Assembly (NCBI RefSeq): GCF_013032445.1
Contig: NZ_WQCA01000002.1
Span: 1-64,000, forward strand
DNA from: Ruegeria arenilitoris
GTDB taxonomy: Bacteria > Pseudomonadota > Alphaproteobacteria > Rhodobacterales > Rhodobacteraceae
Reading direction: 5' to 3'
DNA: 64,000 nucleotides
A program made the position numbers and the translations under genes. The notes beneath the pieces are model-generated. The model was not told the DNA's origin. It saw nothing but the letters and a program-made list of their open reading frames with translations, and searched no databases. Within the stretch, counting starts at the first letter, position 1. The number at the start of each line of letters is the position of its first letter. Shown piece by piece: positions 46,058 through 55,491 of the stretch.

Positions 46058-47176
46058 ATGCCAATCTGGTACGGTTATCAAAACACAATCTTCGGCACTC
46101 AAAGTACAGTTAACGGGGCATCCCATAACTACGACCTCGCTCCAGCAAACGGCAGTTCCTGGAGCTGGAACGGAACGACGACAAATTTCGCAGTGCGCGA
46201 AAATGAGGGTGCTGTAAATTTCAACGGTGATCCGACCAATGAACAGGTTTCTGCACAGGAACAGATCGGAGCGCAATGGGAACAGGTCACCGAATTGGAC
46301 GGCACTTTCCAACAAGTGATCTGGGATTACACGTTTGAGGTTTTTGCACCGGACGGGACCGCTTACCGAATAGCAGTCATCGATGTTGACCTAAACAACG
46401 ATAACGATTTGAACGATAGCGTCGGCGGACAGGATGAAGACGGCTTTTATCTCGTTTTTCCTGATGGCGTTCCTCCTGCAGGGGTCGACTATACAGTCGG
46501 CAATATCATCGAGAATGACAATGGCGCGCTTCACGATAGCTTGGGCGCTCAGGTTGTCTGCTATGCGGCTGGCACGCTGATCCAAACGCCCATTGGTGAT
46601 CGCCCCATCGAAGACCTGCGACCCGGCGATCTGGTCAACACGGCCGATCACGGCCCACAACCCATCTTGTGGGCAGGATCGTCGAGAAAGGCGGCCTTGG
46701 GAAAGTTGGCTCCGATCGTCATAAAGACCGGCGCATTGGGAAATGCCCGGGACCTGGTCGTGTCACCTCAGCACCGGATGCTGGTCCAGGACTGGAGACT
46801 GCAACTTTATTTCGACACAGATACCTCTTTGGTCAGAGCAATGGATCTGGTTGATGACGATCAAATCTACCGGCGCATCGGCGGTTTCGTCACCTATCAT
46901 CACTTCCTGCTGGAGCAGCACGAGATTGTTTTTGCCGAGGGCATCCCGAGCGAAAGCCTAATGCCCGGTAGTTGCGCCATGGAGTCATTGGAGACCACAG
47001 CGCAGGCCGAGATTATAGAGGCTCTGGTTGCCGTTGGACGCACAATAGAGAGTTACGGCCCTCCGGCACGTCGCATTCTGCGCAGCTTTGAGACTGCACT
47101 GTTGTCTCATCCAAAATCGTCGGCGCCTCGGGCAATCTGCGGTCCAGAAGAAAGCTACGCCGTGACAGAGGGCTAA
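46058..47176 (+). CDS. Hint-domain protein (Hedgehog/intein-type autocatalytic module)
   Basis: The 372-residue protein has an N-terminal part of about 165 residues, rich in aspartate, asparagine and glycine and without a recognised domain. A Hint module follows and begins at Cys168 (VCYAAGTLIQTPIGDRPIEDLRPGD). Later, VVSPQHRMLV and the FAEGIPSESL stretch match Hint blocks. Such modules can cleave the peptide bond before the cysteine. Roseobacter genomes carry many of these, often on secreted proteins; no signal peptide is visible here. GAGG stands 7 nt before ATG 46058. Codon use seems less biased than neighbours. Confidence 0.82.
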   Translation: MPIWYGYQNTIFGTQSTVNGASHNYDLAPANGSSWSWNGTTTNFAVRENEGAVNFNGDPTNEQVSAQEQIGAQWEQVTELDGTFQQVIWDYTFEVFAPDGTAYRIAVIDVDLNNDNDLNDSVGGQDEDGFYLVFPDGVPPAGVDYTVGNIIENDNGALHDSLGAQVVCYAAGTLIQTPIGDRPIEDLRPGDLVNTADHGPQPILWAGSSRKAALGKLAPIVIKTGALGNARDLVVSPQHRMLVQDWRLQLYFDTDTSLVRAMDLVDDDQIYRRIGGFVTYHHFLLEQHEIVFAEGIPSESLMPGSCAMESLETTAQAEIIEALVAVGRTIESYGPPARRILRSFETALLSHPKSSAPRAICGPEESYAVTEG

Positions 47177-47238
47177 CAATTAGCAGTTCGCGTGCACCAG
47201 CAGGCGAACCAGCGCGAAAGCACAAAATAACAAAAAAA

Positions 47239-47257
47239 GCCGGGCCAAAGGCCCGGC
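47239..47257 (-). terminator. Perfect GC-rich hairpin terminator for the response-regulator transcript
   Basis: GCCGGGCC and GGCCCGGC pair over an AAA loop, and on the minus strand seven T follow (AAAAAAA at 47232-47238). It lies 105 nt past the regulator stop, leaving a sizeable 3' untranslated stretch. On the plus strand it is 62 nt after the Hint gene but lacks a T-run. Confidence 0.9.
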
Positions 47258-47361
47258 AGTCCAACAGGGAGGTGCATGTCATAACCCGGACATGCGCGGG
47301 TTGGGAGAAATCTAATTACACATCCAGAGTATCACTTTGATCCACGTCAATCCACAACGAG

Positions 47362-48048
47362 TTAAGAGACCAGTCGATATCCACCCGATTCTGTGACCAA
47401 AAGGCGTGCATTGGACGGATCGGGCTCGATCTTCTGGCGCAGACGATAGATGTGCGTTTCCAGCGTGTGGGTGGTGACCCCGGCGTTGTAGCCCCAGACC
47501 TCGTGCAGCAGCACGTCGCGGGCAACCACGCCATCGGTCGAGCGGTACAGGAACTTGAGAATATTGGTTTCTTTCTCGGTCAGGCGGATTTTGCGATCGT
47601 CTTCGGTGATCAGCATCTTCATCGCAGGCTTGAAGGTATACGGTCCCAGAACAAACACCGCATCCTCGGACTGTTCGTGCTGGCGCAGTTGGGCGCGGAT
47701 ACGGGCCAGCAGAACCGGAAACTTGAACGGTTTTGAGACATAGTCATTGGCGCCTGCATCCAGACCCAGAATAGTATCGGCGTCGCTGTCATGGCCGGTC
47801 AGCATCAGAATCGGACTTTTGACGCCCTGCTTGCGCATCAGGCGGCACAGCTCTCGCCCATCGGTATCCGGCAGGCCCACGTCCAGAATGACCAGATCGT
47901 AAATCGCTTCACGCGCGCGTTCCATCGCGGATGCCCCGTCATGGGCTTCGAACACGTCGAAATCCTCGGTCATCACAAGTTGCTCGCTGAGCGCCTCGCG
48001 CAGGTCTTCGTCATCATCCACCAGCAGGATTTTCTTGAGCTGAGCCAT
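47362..48048 (-). CDS. OmpR/PhoB-type response regulator, probably CenR
   Basis: AGGAGG stands 7 nt before ATG 48048, so the extra upstream codons are ignored. The 228 residues have a receiver domain with acidic pocket Asp11-13, phospho-acceptor Asp56 (LVILDVGLPDTDG) and the conserved Lys in YVSKPF. A winged-helix DNA-binding domain follows (THTLETHIYRLRQKIEP). No histidine kinase is adjacent. The absence of a partner and the sequence resemblance suggest the essential CenR regulator of Rhodobacterales, but I cannot verify that. Confidence 0.88.
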   Translation of the reverse strand: MAQLKKILLVDDDEDLREALSEQLVMTEDFDVFEAHDGASAMERAREAIYDLVILDVGLPDTDGRELCRLMRKQGVKSPILMLTGHDSDADTILGLDAGANDYVSKPFKFPVLLARIRAQLRQHEQSEDAVFVLGPYTFKPAMKMLITEDDRKIRLTEKETNILKFLYRSTDGVVARDVLLHEVWGYNAGVTTHTLETHIYRLRQKIEPDPSNARLLVTESGGYRLVS

Positions 48049-48209
48049 GTCCGGTCCTCCTAAGCCTTTTCCACCACTTGCGCGCGGAAGATGCAATCAA
48101 CAAGGTTTACTGCAATCGTCTCACGCCCTCGTGTCTGACGCGGAGGAAATGTTTCACATTTGCGTTCTATCAGGCTACAGGAAAGCCGGATGGTTACAGG
48201 GTAACACAG

Positions 48210-49304
48210 ATGAGTCTTGTCCCGGATATTTCAGAATTGCTGGCGCGGGCCCGCGCGGACCTGCGTATGGGGGTCCCGGTTGCCCTGACCGATGACAGCG
48301 GTTTCAGCGTGTTGGCTGTTGCCACTGAAACACTAAGCGCCCAGCGACTTGCGGATCTGCGCGGCCTCGGCGGCGAGCCCGTGGTCGCCGTCACCGTGCG
48401 CCGGGCCGAAACGCTGAAGGCACGGGCCTATGACGGCGATCTGGCGCGTGTGATCATTCCGGCGGACGCGGATATTGCCTGGGTTCAGGCCGTGGCCGAC
48501 CCCTCGGACGATCTGAACGCGCCGATGAAAGGCCCTCTGATGACCGAGCGTCAGGGTCACGCCAATCTGCACCGTATTGCCATCGCCCTGACCAAATCGG
48601 CGCGCCTGTTGCCTGCGGCGGTTGTTCTACCCGTCGAGGATGGGCACAGCTTTGCCGCAGCACATGGCCTGACATGCATCGACCACACCCGCGCCGCGCC
48701 GCATCTGGCGGATCGCAGCGAGTTGCACGAGGTTGTGGCCGCCCGTCTGCCGATGGAAGTGTCCGAGGCCGGACGGTTGCACGTTTTCCGCCCCGAGGAT
48801 GGCGGCGAAGAGCATTACGCCGTCGAAATCGGCCGCCCGGATCGGGACAAACCGGTTCTGGCACGGTTGCATTCGGCCTGTTTTACCGGTGACCTGATGG
48901 GCAGCCTGAAATGCGATTGTGGACCGCAGTTGCGGGGCGCGTTGGCGCAGATGGGCTCGGAAGGGGCCGGGGTGCTGCTGTATCTTAACCAGGAGGGGCG
49001 CGGGATCGGTCTGGCCAACAAGATGCGCGCCTATTTCCTACAGGATCAGGGGTTCGACACGGTCGAGGCCAATCACCGGCTGGGCTTCGAGGATGATGAG
49101 CGGGACTTCCGGCTGGGTTCGGATATTCTAAAATCGCTGGGGTTCACCTCTGTCCGGTTGCTTACCAATAATCCCGCCAAAATTGCTATGATGGAGAAAA
49201 CCGGGATCGCCGTGACCGAGCGTGTTCCGCTGAAAGTCGGTGAAACCGCCCATAACCGCGGCTATCTGGCGACCAAGGCGGCCAAGTCGGGGCACCTGCT
49301 TTGA
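48210..49304 (+). CDS. ribA: GTP cyclohydrolase II (RibA) with long N-terminal extension
   Basis: ATG 48210 (MSLVPDISEL) gives 364 residues, against about 200 for E. coli RibA. The catalytic domain occupies the C-terminal half: HSACFTGDLMGSLKCDCG holds the zinc cysteines, NQEGRGIGLANKMRAY the substrate loop and LLTNNPAKI the end. It opens GTP in riboflavin synthesis. The N-terminal 200 residues begin like RibB (ARADLRMGVPVALTDD) but seem to lack its acidic active site, so they look like a degenerate synthase domain. Its stop overlaps the next start. Confidence 0.9.
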   Translation: MSLVPDISELLARARADLRMGVPVALTDDSGFSVLAVATETLSAQRLADLRGLGGEPVVAVTVRRAETLKARAYDGDLARVIIPADADIAWVQAVADPSDDLNAPMKGPLMTERQGHANLHRIAIALTKSARLLPAAVVLPVEDGHSFAAAHGLTCIDHTRAAPHLADRSELHEVVAARLPMEVSEAGRLHVFRPEDGGEEHYAVEIGRPDRDKPVLARLHSACFTGDLMGSLKCDCGPQLRGALAQMGSEGAGVLLYLNQEGRGIGLANKMRAYFLQDQGFDTVEANHRLGFEDDERDFRLGSDILKSLGFTSVRLLTNNPAKIAMMEKTGIAVTERVPLKVGETAHNRGYLATKAAKSGHLL

Positions 49305-49801
49305 CACCCGATGATCTGGTGCTGATCCCACGCGGAGTGCGGTTTGCCGGACGGGTCTTTCCCTGCACCATCGGCAAAGGCGGACTGAGCAATACCAAGT
49401 GCGAAGGCGATGGTGCCACGCCAACCGGCGTGCATCATATTGTCGGCATGCTTTACCGACCGGACCGGATTGCGAAACCGTGCGAATGGGCGATTCCCAT
49501 CGGTCCGCGCGACCTTTGGTCGGATGACGTGCAGGATGGCCACTATAACCATCTGGTCACCGCGCCCTATGCCTTCAGCCATGAAAAGCTGCGGCGCGCC
49601 GATCCCCTGTATGATCTGGTGCTGATCACCGACTGGAACTGGCCAAACGCCGTGCCTGGCCACGGATCCGCAATATTCATTCACCAGTGGCGCCGCCCCG
49701 GCTATCCGACCGAGGGCTGTGTTGCCTTCCGCCGCGACCACCTGCATTGGATCGCTGGCAAGGTGTCTCTGGGCGCGCGGCTGATTATTCCTGAGGTTTG
49801 A
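49301..49801 (+). CDS. L,D-transpeptidase family (YkuD) protein
   Basis: TTG 49301 overlaps the ribA stop (TTGA) and gives 166 residues. The YkuD catalytic motif is intact: HGSAIFIHQWRRPGYPTEGCVAF with the cysteine nucleophile and histidine. No signal peptide or membrane segment is seen, unlike envelope L,D-transpeptidases. The last 17 nt overlap the convergent YggS gene. Confidence 0.85.
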   Translation: MTPDDLVLIPRGVRFAGRVFPCTIGKGGLSNTKCEGDGATPTGVHHIVGMLYRPDRIAKPCEWAIPIGPRDLWSDDVQDGHYNHLVTAPYAFSHEKLRRADPLYDLVLITDWNWPNAVPGHGSAIFIHQWRRPGYPTEGCVAFRRDHLHWIAGKVSLGARLIIPEV

Positions 49802-50444
49802 CACGTTCGCCGAAGATCGCGGAGCCGACGCGCACATGGGTTGCCCCAAGAGCGATGGCTTTTTCGAAATCTCCGCTCATACCCATCGACAGGTCCCGAA
49901 GACCATTGCGCTCGGCAATCTTGGCCAGCAGGGCAAAATGCAGCGCGGGCTCTTCGTCGACCGGCGGGATGCACATCAGCCCCTGAACCGGTAGGTCCAG
50001 GTCCCGGCATTCCGCAATAAACGTATCAGCGTCGGCAGGCAGGATACCGGCCTTTTGCTCCTCTTCTCCGGTATTGACCTGAATGAACAGGTCCGGGCAG
50101 GACCCGACCTCCTGCGCCAGTCGGGCCAGTGTCTTGGCCAGTTTGGGCCGATCGACGGAATGGATGGTGCTGAACAGTTCCATCGCCTGCCGGGCCTTGT
50201 TGGTTTGCAGCGGGCCGATCAGATGCAGATCGACATCCGGGAATTGCGCAGTAAAGCCCGGCCATTTGCCAGCGGCCTCTTGCACCCGGTTTTCACCGAA
50301 ACACCGATGCCCCTGATCCAGAACGGCCTGCACACGCTCATTTGGCTGCACTTTGGAGACTGCGATTAGCTTGACAGATCCGATGGCCCGCCCAGCGGCG
50401 GATTCTGCTTTGGCGATGCGGGCAGTGATATCTTGCAGCGACAT
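49785..50444 (-). CDS. YggS/PLPBP family pyridoxal-phosphate homeostasis protein
   Basis: The 219-residue alanine-racemase-fold protein binds PLP through the lysine in LIAVSKVQPNE. HLIGPLQTNKARQAMELF and GLMCIPPVDEEPALHFALLA are family blocks, and SMGMSGDFEKAIALGATHVRVGSAIFG near the end carries the phosphate-binding loop. It buffers PLP and supplies it to enzymes. It is convergent with the transpeptidase gene. Confidence 0.92.
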   Translation of the reverse strand: MSLQDITARIAKAESAAGRAIGSVKLIAVSKVQPNERVQAVLDQGHRCFGENRVQEAAGKWPGFTAQFPDVDLHLIGPLQTNKARQAMELFSTIHSVDRPKLAKTLARLAQEVGSCPDLFIQVNTGEEEQKAGILPADADTFIAECRDLDLPVQGLMCIPPVDEEPALHFALLAKIAERNGLRDLSMGMSGDFEKAIALGATHVRVGSAIFGERVKPQE

Positions 50445-50499
50445 GGTTTCCTCAATCTGCTTTCAGCGCAGAAAAACACCATGTTGGGGCAAAAGAAAA

Positions 50500-50521
50500 G
50501 GGCAGGTCCGAAGACCTGCCC
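50500..50521 (-). terminator. Rho-independent terminator after the porin gene
   Basis: GGGCAGGTC and GACCTGCCC pair around CGAA. On the minus strand the stem is followed by TTTTCTTTT (AAAAGAAAA at 50491-50499). It starts 26 nt after the porin stop. Confidence 0.93.
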
Positions 50522-50546
50522 TAAAACCTTGCGGTTTCAGATCAAC

Positions 50547-51620
50547 TTAGAAGTTGAACTGCGCACCGAAGTCAGCAACCCACTGGTCTTCACCATCGGT
50601 GTCGTTGCGGCCAACACCACCGCGCAGCGATGCACCGCCGCCCAGGTCGTAGATGGCACCCAGAGCGATCTGCTGCTTGTCTTCGTCAGCATTGCCGTCA
50701 CCGTAGGCGAACAGCAGGGTGGTTGCGGCGCCCAAGTTGTAAGCAGCCGACAGACCCCATGCGGTGCCGTTTTTGGCGGCATCGTTCACGTCGTCGTCTG
50801 CGACAAACAGGGTACCGTTGAAGTCACCGAATTCTGCACCCAGGGTCAGAACGGTCAGGCTACCACCGGAGGCGCCGTCGTCGTCGTTCTCACCATATGC
50901 AACAGCGGCAGTGATGTTGTTGAAGGCGTAGGTCAGGCTAACGTCCCAACGGTCTGCATCTTCCGAAGTCGCTGTGAGTGTGCGGATGGGATCACCATCG
51001 TCGTCAACACCAACACCAAGTGTGCGGGTAACTGCTTTTTTCTGGTCATACGACGCGCCGAAGGCGAAGTCACCAACTGCGTACTGGAAGAACACAGCGT
51101 TCGAACCGTCGCTGTCGCCCGACTGGTAGCTCAGGAAGCTGTAGTTAACGCCCGAGTACTGACCTGCGAACAGTTCCAGACCGACTTCGTTACCGTAGTA
51201 GTTTGCCAGGTTGTCGAACGAACCGGCAACGTTACCGGCGTCAACGCGCAGACCACCATAGATGACCGAGAAGCGTGCCGCGTTCAGGTCAGCATTGTTT
51301 GCTTCGCCAGTGGCGGGGTTTTCGTCAGCTTGCAGACGAACACGGCCTTCAAAGCGAACACCACCGTCGGTTTCGGTGAAACCGTCGATGTTCAGACGGA
51401 AGCGCGATACCAGGATGGCGTCGTCGCCTTCGGTGGTTGCAGTGACGGTGGTCAGATCAGTACCGTCCGGGTTAACAACCTGCACGGAGGTCGAGAAGCT
51501 GCGGTCTTCCTGGTAGCCAATACCAAAACGGCCGTAACCGCTGAAGTTAATTCCGGATTCAGCCGCTGCGACACCTGCGGTCGCGATCAGAGCGGTCGAT
51601 GCGAAGAGAACTTTTTTCAT
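50547..51620 (-). CDS. Rhodobacter-type general porin
   Basis: The 357-residue outer-membrane protein has a signal peptide (MKKVLFASTALIATAGVAAA) and alternating amphipathic strands rich in tyrosine, glycine and aspartate. The C-terminal residue is Phe (FGAQFNF), the usual BAM signal. It resembles Rhodobacter capsulatus/blasticus porins of the 16-stranded type. GAGGG stands before ATG 51620 and a strong terminator follows, as for highly expressed genes. A 12-bp direct repeat lies in its leader. Confidence 0.92.
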   Translation of the reverse strand: MKKVLFASTALIATAGVAAAESGINFSGYGRFGIGYQEDRSFSTSVQVVNPDGTDLTTVTATTEGDDAILVSRFRLNIDGFTETDGGVRFEGRVRLQADENPATGEANNADLNAARFSVIYGGLRVDAGNVAGSFDNLANYYGNEVGLELFAGQYSGVNYSFLSYQSGDSDGSNAVFFQYAVGDFAFGASYDQKKAVTRTLGVGVDDDGDPIRTLTATSEDADRWDVSLTYAFNNITAAVAYGENDDDGASGGSLTVLTLGAEFGDFNGTLFVADDDVNDAAKNGTAWGLSAAYNLGAATTLLFAYGDGNADEDKQQIALGAIYDLGGGASLRGGVGRNDTDGEDQWVADFGAQFNF

Positions 51621-51656
51621 CTTGTTTCCCTCGGTTTCAAAGTTTTTCTACTCGAC

Positions 51657-51680
51657 ACATGCCTCAGCACATGTCTCAGC
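51657..51680. repeat. 12-bp tandem direct repeat in the porin leader
   Basis: ACATGCCTCAGC (51657-51668) and ACATGTCTCAGC (51669-51680) differ at one base and are followed by a further AC. The repeat lies 37 to 60 nt upstream of the porin start, so it would be in the untranslated leader or overlap the promoter. Confidence 0.55.
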
Positions 51681-51902
51681 ACGGGAACCGTTTCGCTCTT
51701 TTTGCCCCCAACACGCAAGCTTGGCATAAATGAATGGACAGCATTGGCACAAAATTGGTGCAAGGATGCCACAGTTCGTTTTAGGGGCCATACCGGCCCC
51801 AAACCCACGCGAATGCGACAATAATAGGGTTGTTGCTGAACCGGTCCTTGTCTAGGAGTAACATCTGACAACGTAGACCCAAGTGAACAGGACCAGTCGA
51901 CA

Positions 51903-52388
51903 ATGCGCCTGCAGACGATTTTCGGTTTGATCATAGTGACGGCTGCCGTGTCGGCCTGCGGAGAGAATCGGGGGGCGACACCGAATCCGAATGTTGTCGC
52001 AACGGGTGGCAACGCCGATGAACAAGAGTTCAACGATCCAAATCGCACGACGATCTGGGATTTGTTCGACAACAAGAATGCCGAGCAGGTCACAAATGTG
52101 AATCGCTACCTGTGGGCAGCGTCGCTGGATGTTCTGAATTTCCTGCCTGTGCAGGAGGTCGACCCGTTTACCGGCGTAATCATAACGGGTTACGGCACAC
52201 CTCCTGGCGGCGGTCGTCAATACCGTGCCACTGTTCACATCAGTGATCCGGCACTCGCGGCACGCTCTTTGTCAGTGTCGCTGCAGACCAGTGGCGGCGC
52301 TCCGGTCAGCGCGGCGACGTCCCGCGCGGTCGAAGATGCGATCCTGTCCCGCGCGCGGCAGTTGCGCATCGCGGACAACAAGTTCTAG
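51903..52388 (+). CDS. DUF3576 lipoprotein
   Basis: The 161-residue protein has a lipoprotein signal with cysteine 19 (AAVSACGEN) and the DUF3576 pattern (TIWDLFDNKNAEQVTNVNRYLWAASLDVLNFLPVQEVDPFTGVIITGYG, read in parts). DUF3576 proteins are nearly confined to alphaproteobacteria and their function is unknown. It precedes leuS, from which a terminator separates it. Confidence 0.88.
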   Translation: MRLQTIFGLIIVTAAVSACGENRGATPNPNVVATGGNADEQEFNDPNRTTIWDLFDNKNAEQVTNVNRYLWAASLDVLNFLPVQEVDPFTGVIITGYGTPPGGGRQYRATVHISDPALAARSLSVSLQTSGGAPVSAATSRAVEDAILSRARQLRIADNKF

Positions 52389-52415
52389 CAACCCGCCGAA
52401 AATCACACTAATACC

Positions 52416-52440
52416 ACGCCGGGTTCCTACCCGGCGTTTT
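52416..52440 (+). terminator. Rho-independent terminator between the DUF3576 gene and leuS
   Basis: ACGCCGGGT and ACCCGGCGT pair around TCCT and are followed by TTTT. It starts 28 nt after the DUF3576 stop and ends 21 nt before leuS, so leuS must have its own promoter or depend on read-through. Confidence 0.85.
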
Positions 52441-52460
52441 CATTCACGAAGGACCGCACG

Positions 52461-55013
52461 ATGTCTCGCTACTCGGCCAACGAAATCGAAGCAAAATGGC
52501 AAGAGGCCTGGGACAAGGCCGGAATCTTCACTGCCGACCGCACGGCGGACAAGCCAAAATATTATGTACTTGAGATGTTCCCCTACCCCTCGGGTCGAAT
52601 CCATATGGGGCATGTGCGCAACTATACGATGGGCGACGTGATCGCACGGCACAAACTGGCGACCGGGCACAACGTATTGCACCCGATGGGCTGGGATGCG
52701 TTCGGGATGCCTGCGGAAAATGCCGCGATGGCCATTGGGGGCCACCCCAAGGACTGGACCTATGGCAACATCGCCGACATGCGCGGACAGATGAAGCCTC
52801 TGGGCCTGTCGATCGACTGGTCGCGGGAATTCGCCACCTGCGACCCGGAATACTATGGTCAACAGCAGGCACTGTTTCTGGATATGCTCGAGGCCGGGCT
52901 GGTCTACCGCAAGAACGCCGTCGTGAACTGGGACCCGGTCGATATGACCGTTCTGGCCAATGAACAGGTGGAAAACGGCCGTGGCTGGCGCTCGGGCGCG
53001 TTGGTTGAGCGGCGCGAACTGACTCAGTGGTTCTTCAAAATCTCAGACTATTCCGAAGAACTGCTCGAGGCGCTGGACACGCTTGAGAACTGGCCCGCCA
53101 AAGTACGCCTGATGCAGGAAAACTGGATCGGCAAGTCGCGAGGCCTGCAATTCGGCTTTGAACGCACCGATGGCGGAGAGCCGATCACCGTCTATACGAC
53201 TCGCCCTGACACGCTGCTGGGTGCATCCTTTGTTGGCATCTCGCCAGATCATCCGATTGCGAAACAGCTCGAGGCTGAAAACGCCGAGGTTGCTGAATTT
53301 GTTGCGGAATGCCGCAAGGGTGGCACCACTGAAGAGGCTATCGAGACTGCTGAAAAGCTGGGCTATGACACCGGAATCCGCGTCAAACACCCGTTGGACC
53401 CGAATTGGGAACTGCCGGTCTGGATCGCGAACTTTATCCTGATGGATTACGGCACCGGTGCGATCTTTGCCTGCCCGGCGCATGACCAGCGCGACCTGGA
53501 TTTCTGCCGCAAATACGGCCTGCCCGTGGTTGATACGTTCTTTGCGCTGGATGACGATACTCCGGTCGACAAGATTGCGTTCGTTCCCCCGAAGACCGAG
53601 AAAGTCCGCTGGGTGAACCATTTCGCAGGCCTGACCGAAGCCACGGGCGATGAGGCGATCAACGCCACAGTTGATTTCGCGGAAAAGGCTGGTTGGGGCG
53701 AGGGTGTCACCAAATACCGTCTGCGCGATTGGGGCCTGTCCCGCCAGCGCTATTGGGGTTGTCCGATTCCCGTTGTGCATTGCGAGAAATGCGGCACGGT
53801 GCCCGAGAAGAAAGAGAATCTGCCGATTGAGCTGCCGTATGATGACGGCAACAGCAAACCCATCGACTTCTCGATCCCCGGCAACCCGCTGGACCGCCAC
53901 CCCAATTGGCGGGATACACCCTGCCCATCCTGCGGCGCGCCAGCCAAGCGTGAAACCGACACGATGGACACGTTCGTCGATTCGTCCTGGTATTACGCCC
54001 GTTTCACCGCTCCGCGTGCTAAAACGCCCACCGATTTGGCCGAGGCCGAATACTGGATGAATGTCGATCAATATATCGGCGGCATTGAACACGCGATTCT
54101 GCACCTGCTCTATTCCCGCTTCTTCGCGCGGGCGATGCAAATTACCGGCCATCTGCCGAAAAAGGCCATCGAACCGTTCAATGCACTGTTCACCCAGGGC
54201 ATGGTCACGCACGAAATCTACCAGACCCGCGACGAGAACGGTCGCCCGGTCTATCACCTGCCCGAGGATGTAGCCGACGGCAAACTGGCTGATGGCACCG
54301 AGGTTGAGATCATCCCCTCGGCCAAGATGTCCAAGTCGAAGAAAAACGTGGTGGACCCGGTCAGCATCATCTCGGCCTTCGGCGCGGATACCGCGCGTTG
54401 GTTCGTGCTGTCCGATTCGCCGCCCGAGCGTGATGTGGAATGGACCGCCTCGGGTGCCGAGGCCGCGTTCAAACATCTCAGCCGTGTGCACCGGATCGCG
54501 TCGGAAATTGCCGCATCCGATGAACCGGCCAATGCCGAAGACGAAACCCTGCTGCGCGAAATGCACAAGGCGATCCATGATGTGTCCGGCGGCGTCGAAT
54601 CATTCGGCTTCAATGCCTCGATCGCCAAGTTGTACGCCTTTACCAACACGCTGGCCAAATCGAAGGCTGGTAGCGACGCCAAGCGTCAGGCCGCCAAAAC
54701 GCTGGCACAACTGATGTCGCCGATGACGCCGCACCTGTCCGAGGAGCTTTGGCAGTTGCTGGGTGGCGAAGGTCTGGTTGCTACCGCTCCGTGGCCCCTC
54801 GCGGACGAGGCGATGCTGATCGACGACACTGTCACTCTGCCGATCCAGATCAATGGCAAACGCCGCGCGGAAATCAGCGTTCCAAAAGATATGGACAAGA
54901 CGCAGGTTGAAAAAATCGCACTCAGCACCGAAGCTGTGCAAAAGGCGCTGGATGGCAATGCGCCTAAGAAGGTGATTGTTGTGCCAGGCCGGATCGTGAA
55001 TGTCGTTGTTTGA
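52461..55013 (+). CDS. leuS: Leucyl-tRNA synthetase
   Basis: The 850-residue class I synthetase has [12 protein letters not shown] (HIGH-type motif) near residue 50, an editing domain in the middle, and [12 protein letters not shown] (KMSKS) near residue 620. GAAGGA precedes ATG 52461. It charges tRNA-Leu and edits mischarged species. The next gene, lptE, begins 14 nt before its stop, so the three-gene run leuS-lptE-holA is translationally linked. Confidence 0.97.
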   Translation: MSRYSANEIEAKWQEAWDKAGIFTADRTADKPKYYVLEMFPYPSGRIHMGHVRNYTMGDVIARHKLATGHNVLHPMGWDAFGMPAENAAMAIGGHPKDWTYGNIADMRGQMKPLGLSIDWSREFATCDPEYYGQQQALFLDMLEAGLVYRKNAVVNWDPVDMTVLANEQVENGRGWRSGALVERRELTQWFFKISDYSEELLEALDTLENWPAKVRLMQENWIGKSRGLQFGFERTDGGEPITVYTTRPDTLLGASFVGISPDHPIAKQLEAENAEVAEFVAECRKGGTTEEAIETAEKLGYDTGIRVKHPLDPNWELPVWIANFILMDYGTGAIFACPAHDQRDLDFCRKYGLPVVDTFFALDDDTPVDKIAFVPPKTEKVRWVNHFAGLTEATGDEAINATVDFAEKAGWGEGVTKYRLRDWGLSRQRYWGCPIPVVHCEKCGTVPEKKENLPIELPYDDGNSKPIDFSIPGNPLDRHPNWRDTPCPSCGAPAKRETDTMDTFVDSSWYYARFTAPRAKTPTDLAEAEYWMNVDQYIGGIEHAILHLLYSRFFARAMQITGHLPKKAIEPFNALFTQGMVTHEIYQTRDENGRPVYHLPEDVADGKLADGTEVEIIPSAKMSKSKKNVVDPVSIISAFGADTARWFVLSDSPPERDVEWTASGAEAAFKHLSRVHRIASEIAASDEPANAEDETLLREMHKAIHDVSGGVESFGFNASIAKLYAFTNTLAKSKAGSDAKRQAAKTLAQLMSPMTPHLSEELWQLLGGEGLVATAPWPLADEAMLIDDTVTLPIQINGKRRAEISVPKDMDKTQVEKIALSTEAVQKALDGNAPKKVIVVPGRIVNVVV

Positions 55014-55491
55014 TCGCAGAACCCTGTTGCTGATGCCACTTGCGCTGGCCGCCTGTGGCTTTGAACCGGTCTACGCACCCGGCGGTTCGGGTGCGGCCCT
55101 GAATGGTCAGGTCGCTGTATCTGCGCCGAATTCGGTCGATAGCTACATGCTGGTCCAGAATCTGGAACAGCGGCTGGGGCGTAGCGCAACGTCGGGCAGC
55201 GAATACAAGCTGGATGTGAGTGTCAGAACGGTTTTACGCTCGGCGGCGATCACCACATCGAACGAAACCAATCGCTATACCATCGAGGGCAGCGCGAATT
55301 ATGCGCTCAGATCGAATTCGACCGGGCAGACCATTGCCTCTGGTACAGTCAACAATTTCGTTGGCTATTCGGCCAGCGGATCGACCGTCTCAACATTGGC
55401 AGATGAGCGCAATGCGAAAGAACGGTTGATGGTTATTCTGTCGGATCAAATCATTGCTGAGCTTTACACTGCGCCAGGTCTTGGCACATGA
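55000..55491 (+). CDS. lptE: LPS-assembly lipoprotein LptE
   Basis: The 163-residue protein has a lipobox ending at Cys19 ([14 protein letters not shown]), where GFEPVYAP is typical of alphaproteobacterial LptE. The rest forms the small alpha/beta fold. It plugs LptD in the outer membrane during lipopolysaccharide insertion. It overlaps leuS by 14 nt and holA by 4. Confidence 0.9.
   Translation: MSLFDRRTLLLMPLALAACGFEPVYAPGGSGAALNGQVAVSAPNSVDSYMLVQNLEQRLGRSATSGSEYKLDVSVRTVLRSAAITTSNETNRYTIEGSANYALRSNSTGQTIASGTVNNFVGYSASGSTVSTLADERNAKERLMVILSDQIIAELYTAPGLGT

Noticed and set aside
50433..51824. 463-codon plus-strand ORF opposite the porin gene
   Set aside because: The porin has a signal peptide, C-terminal Phe, ribosome site and terminator on the minus strand, so the plus-strand frame is an artefact.
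53043..54578. 511-codon minus-strand ORF opposite leuS
   Set aside because: The leuS motifs are complete on the plus strand; this frame has no supporting features.
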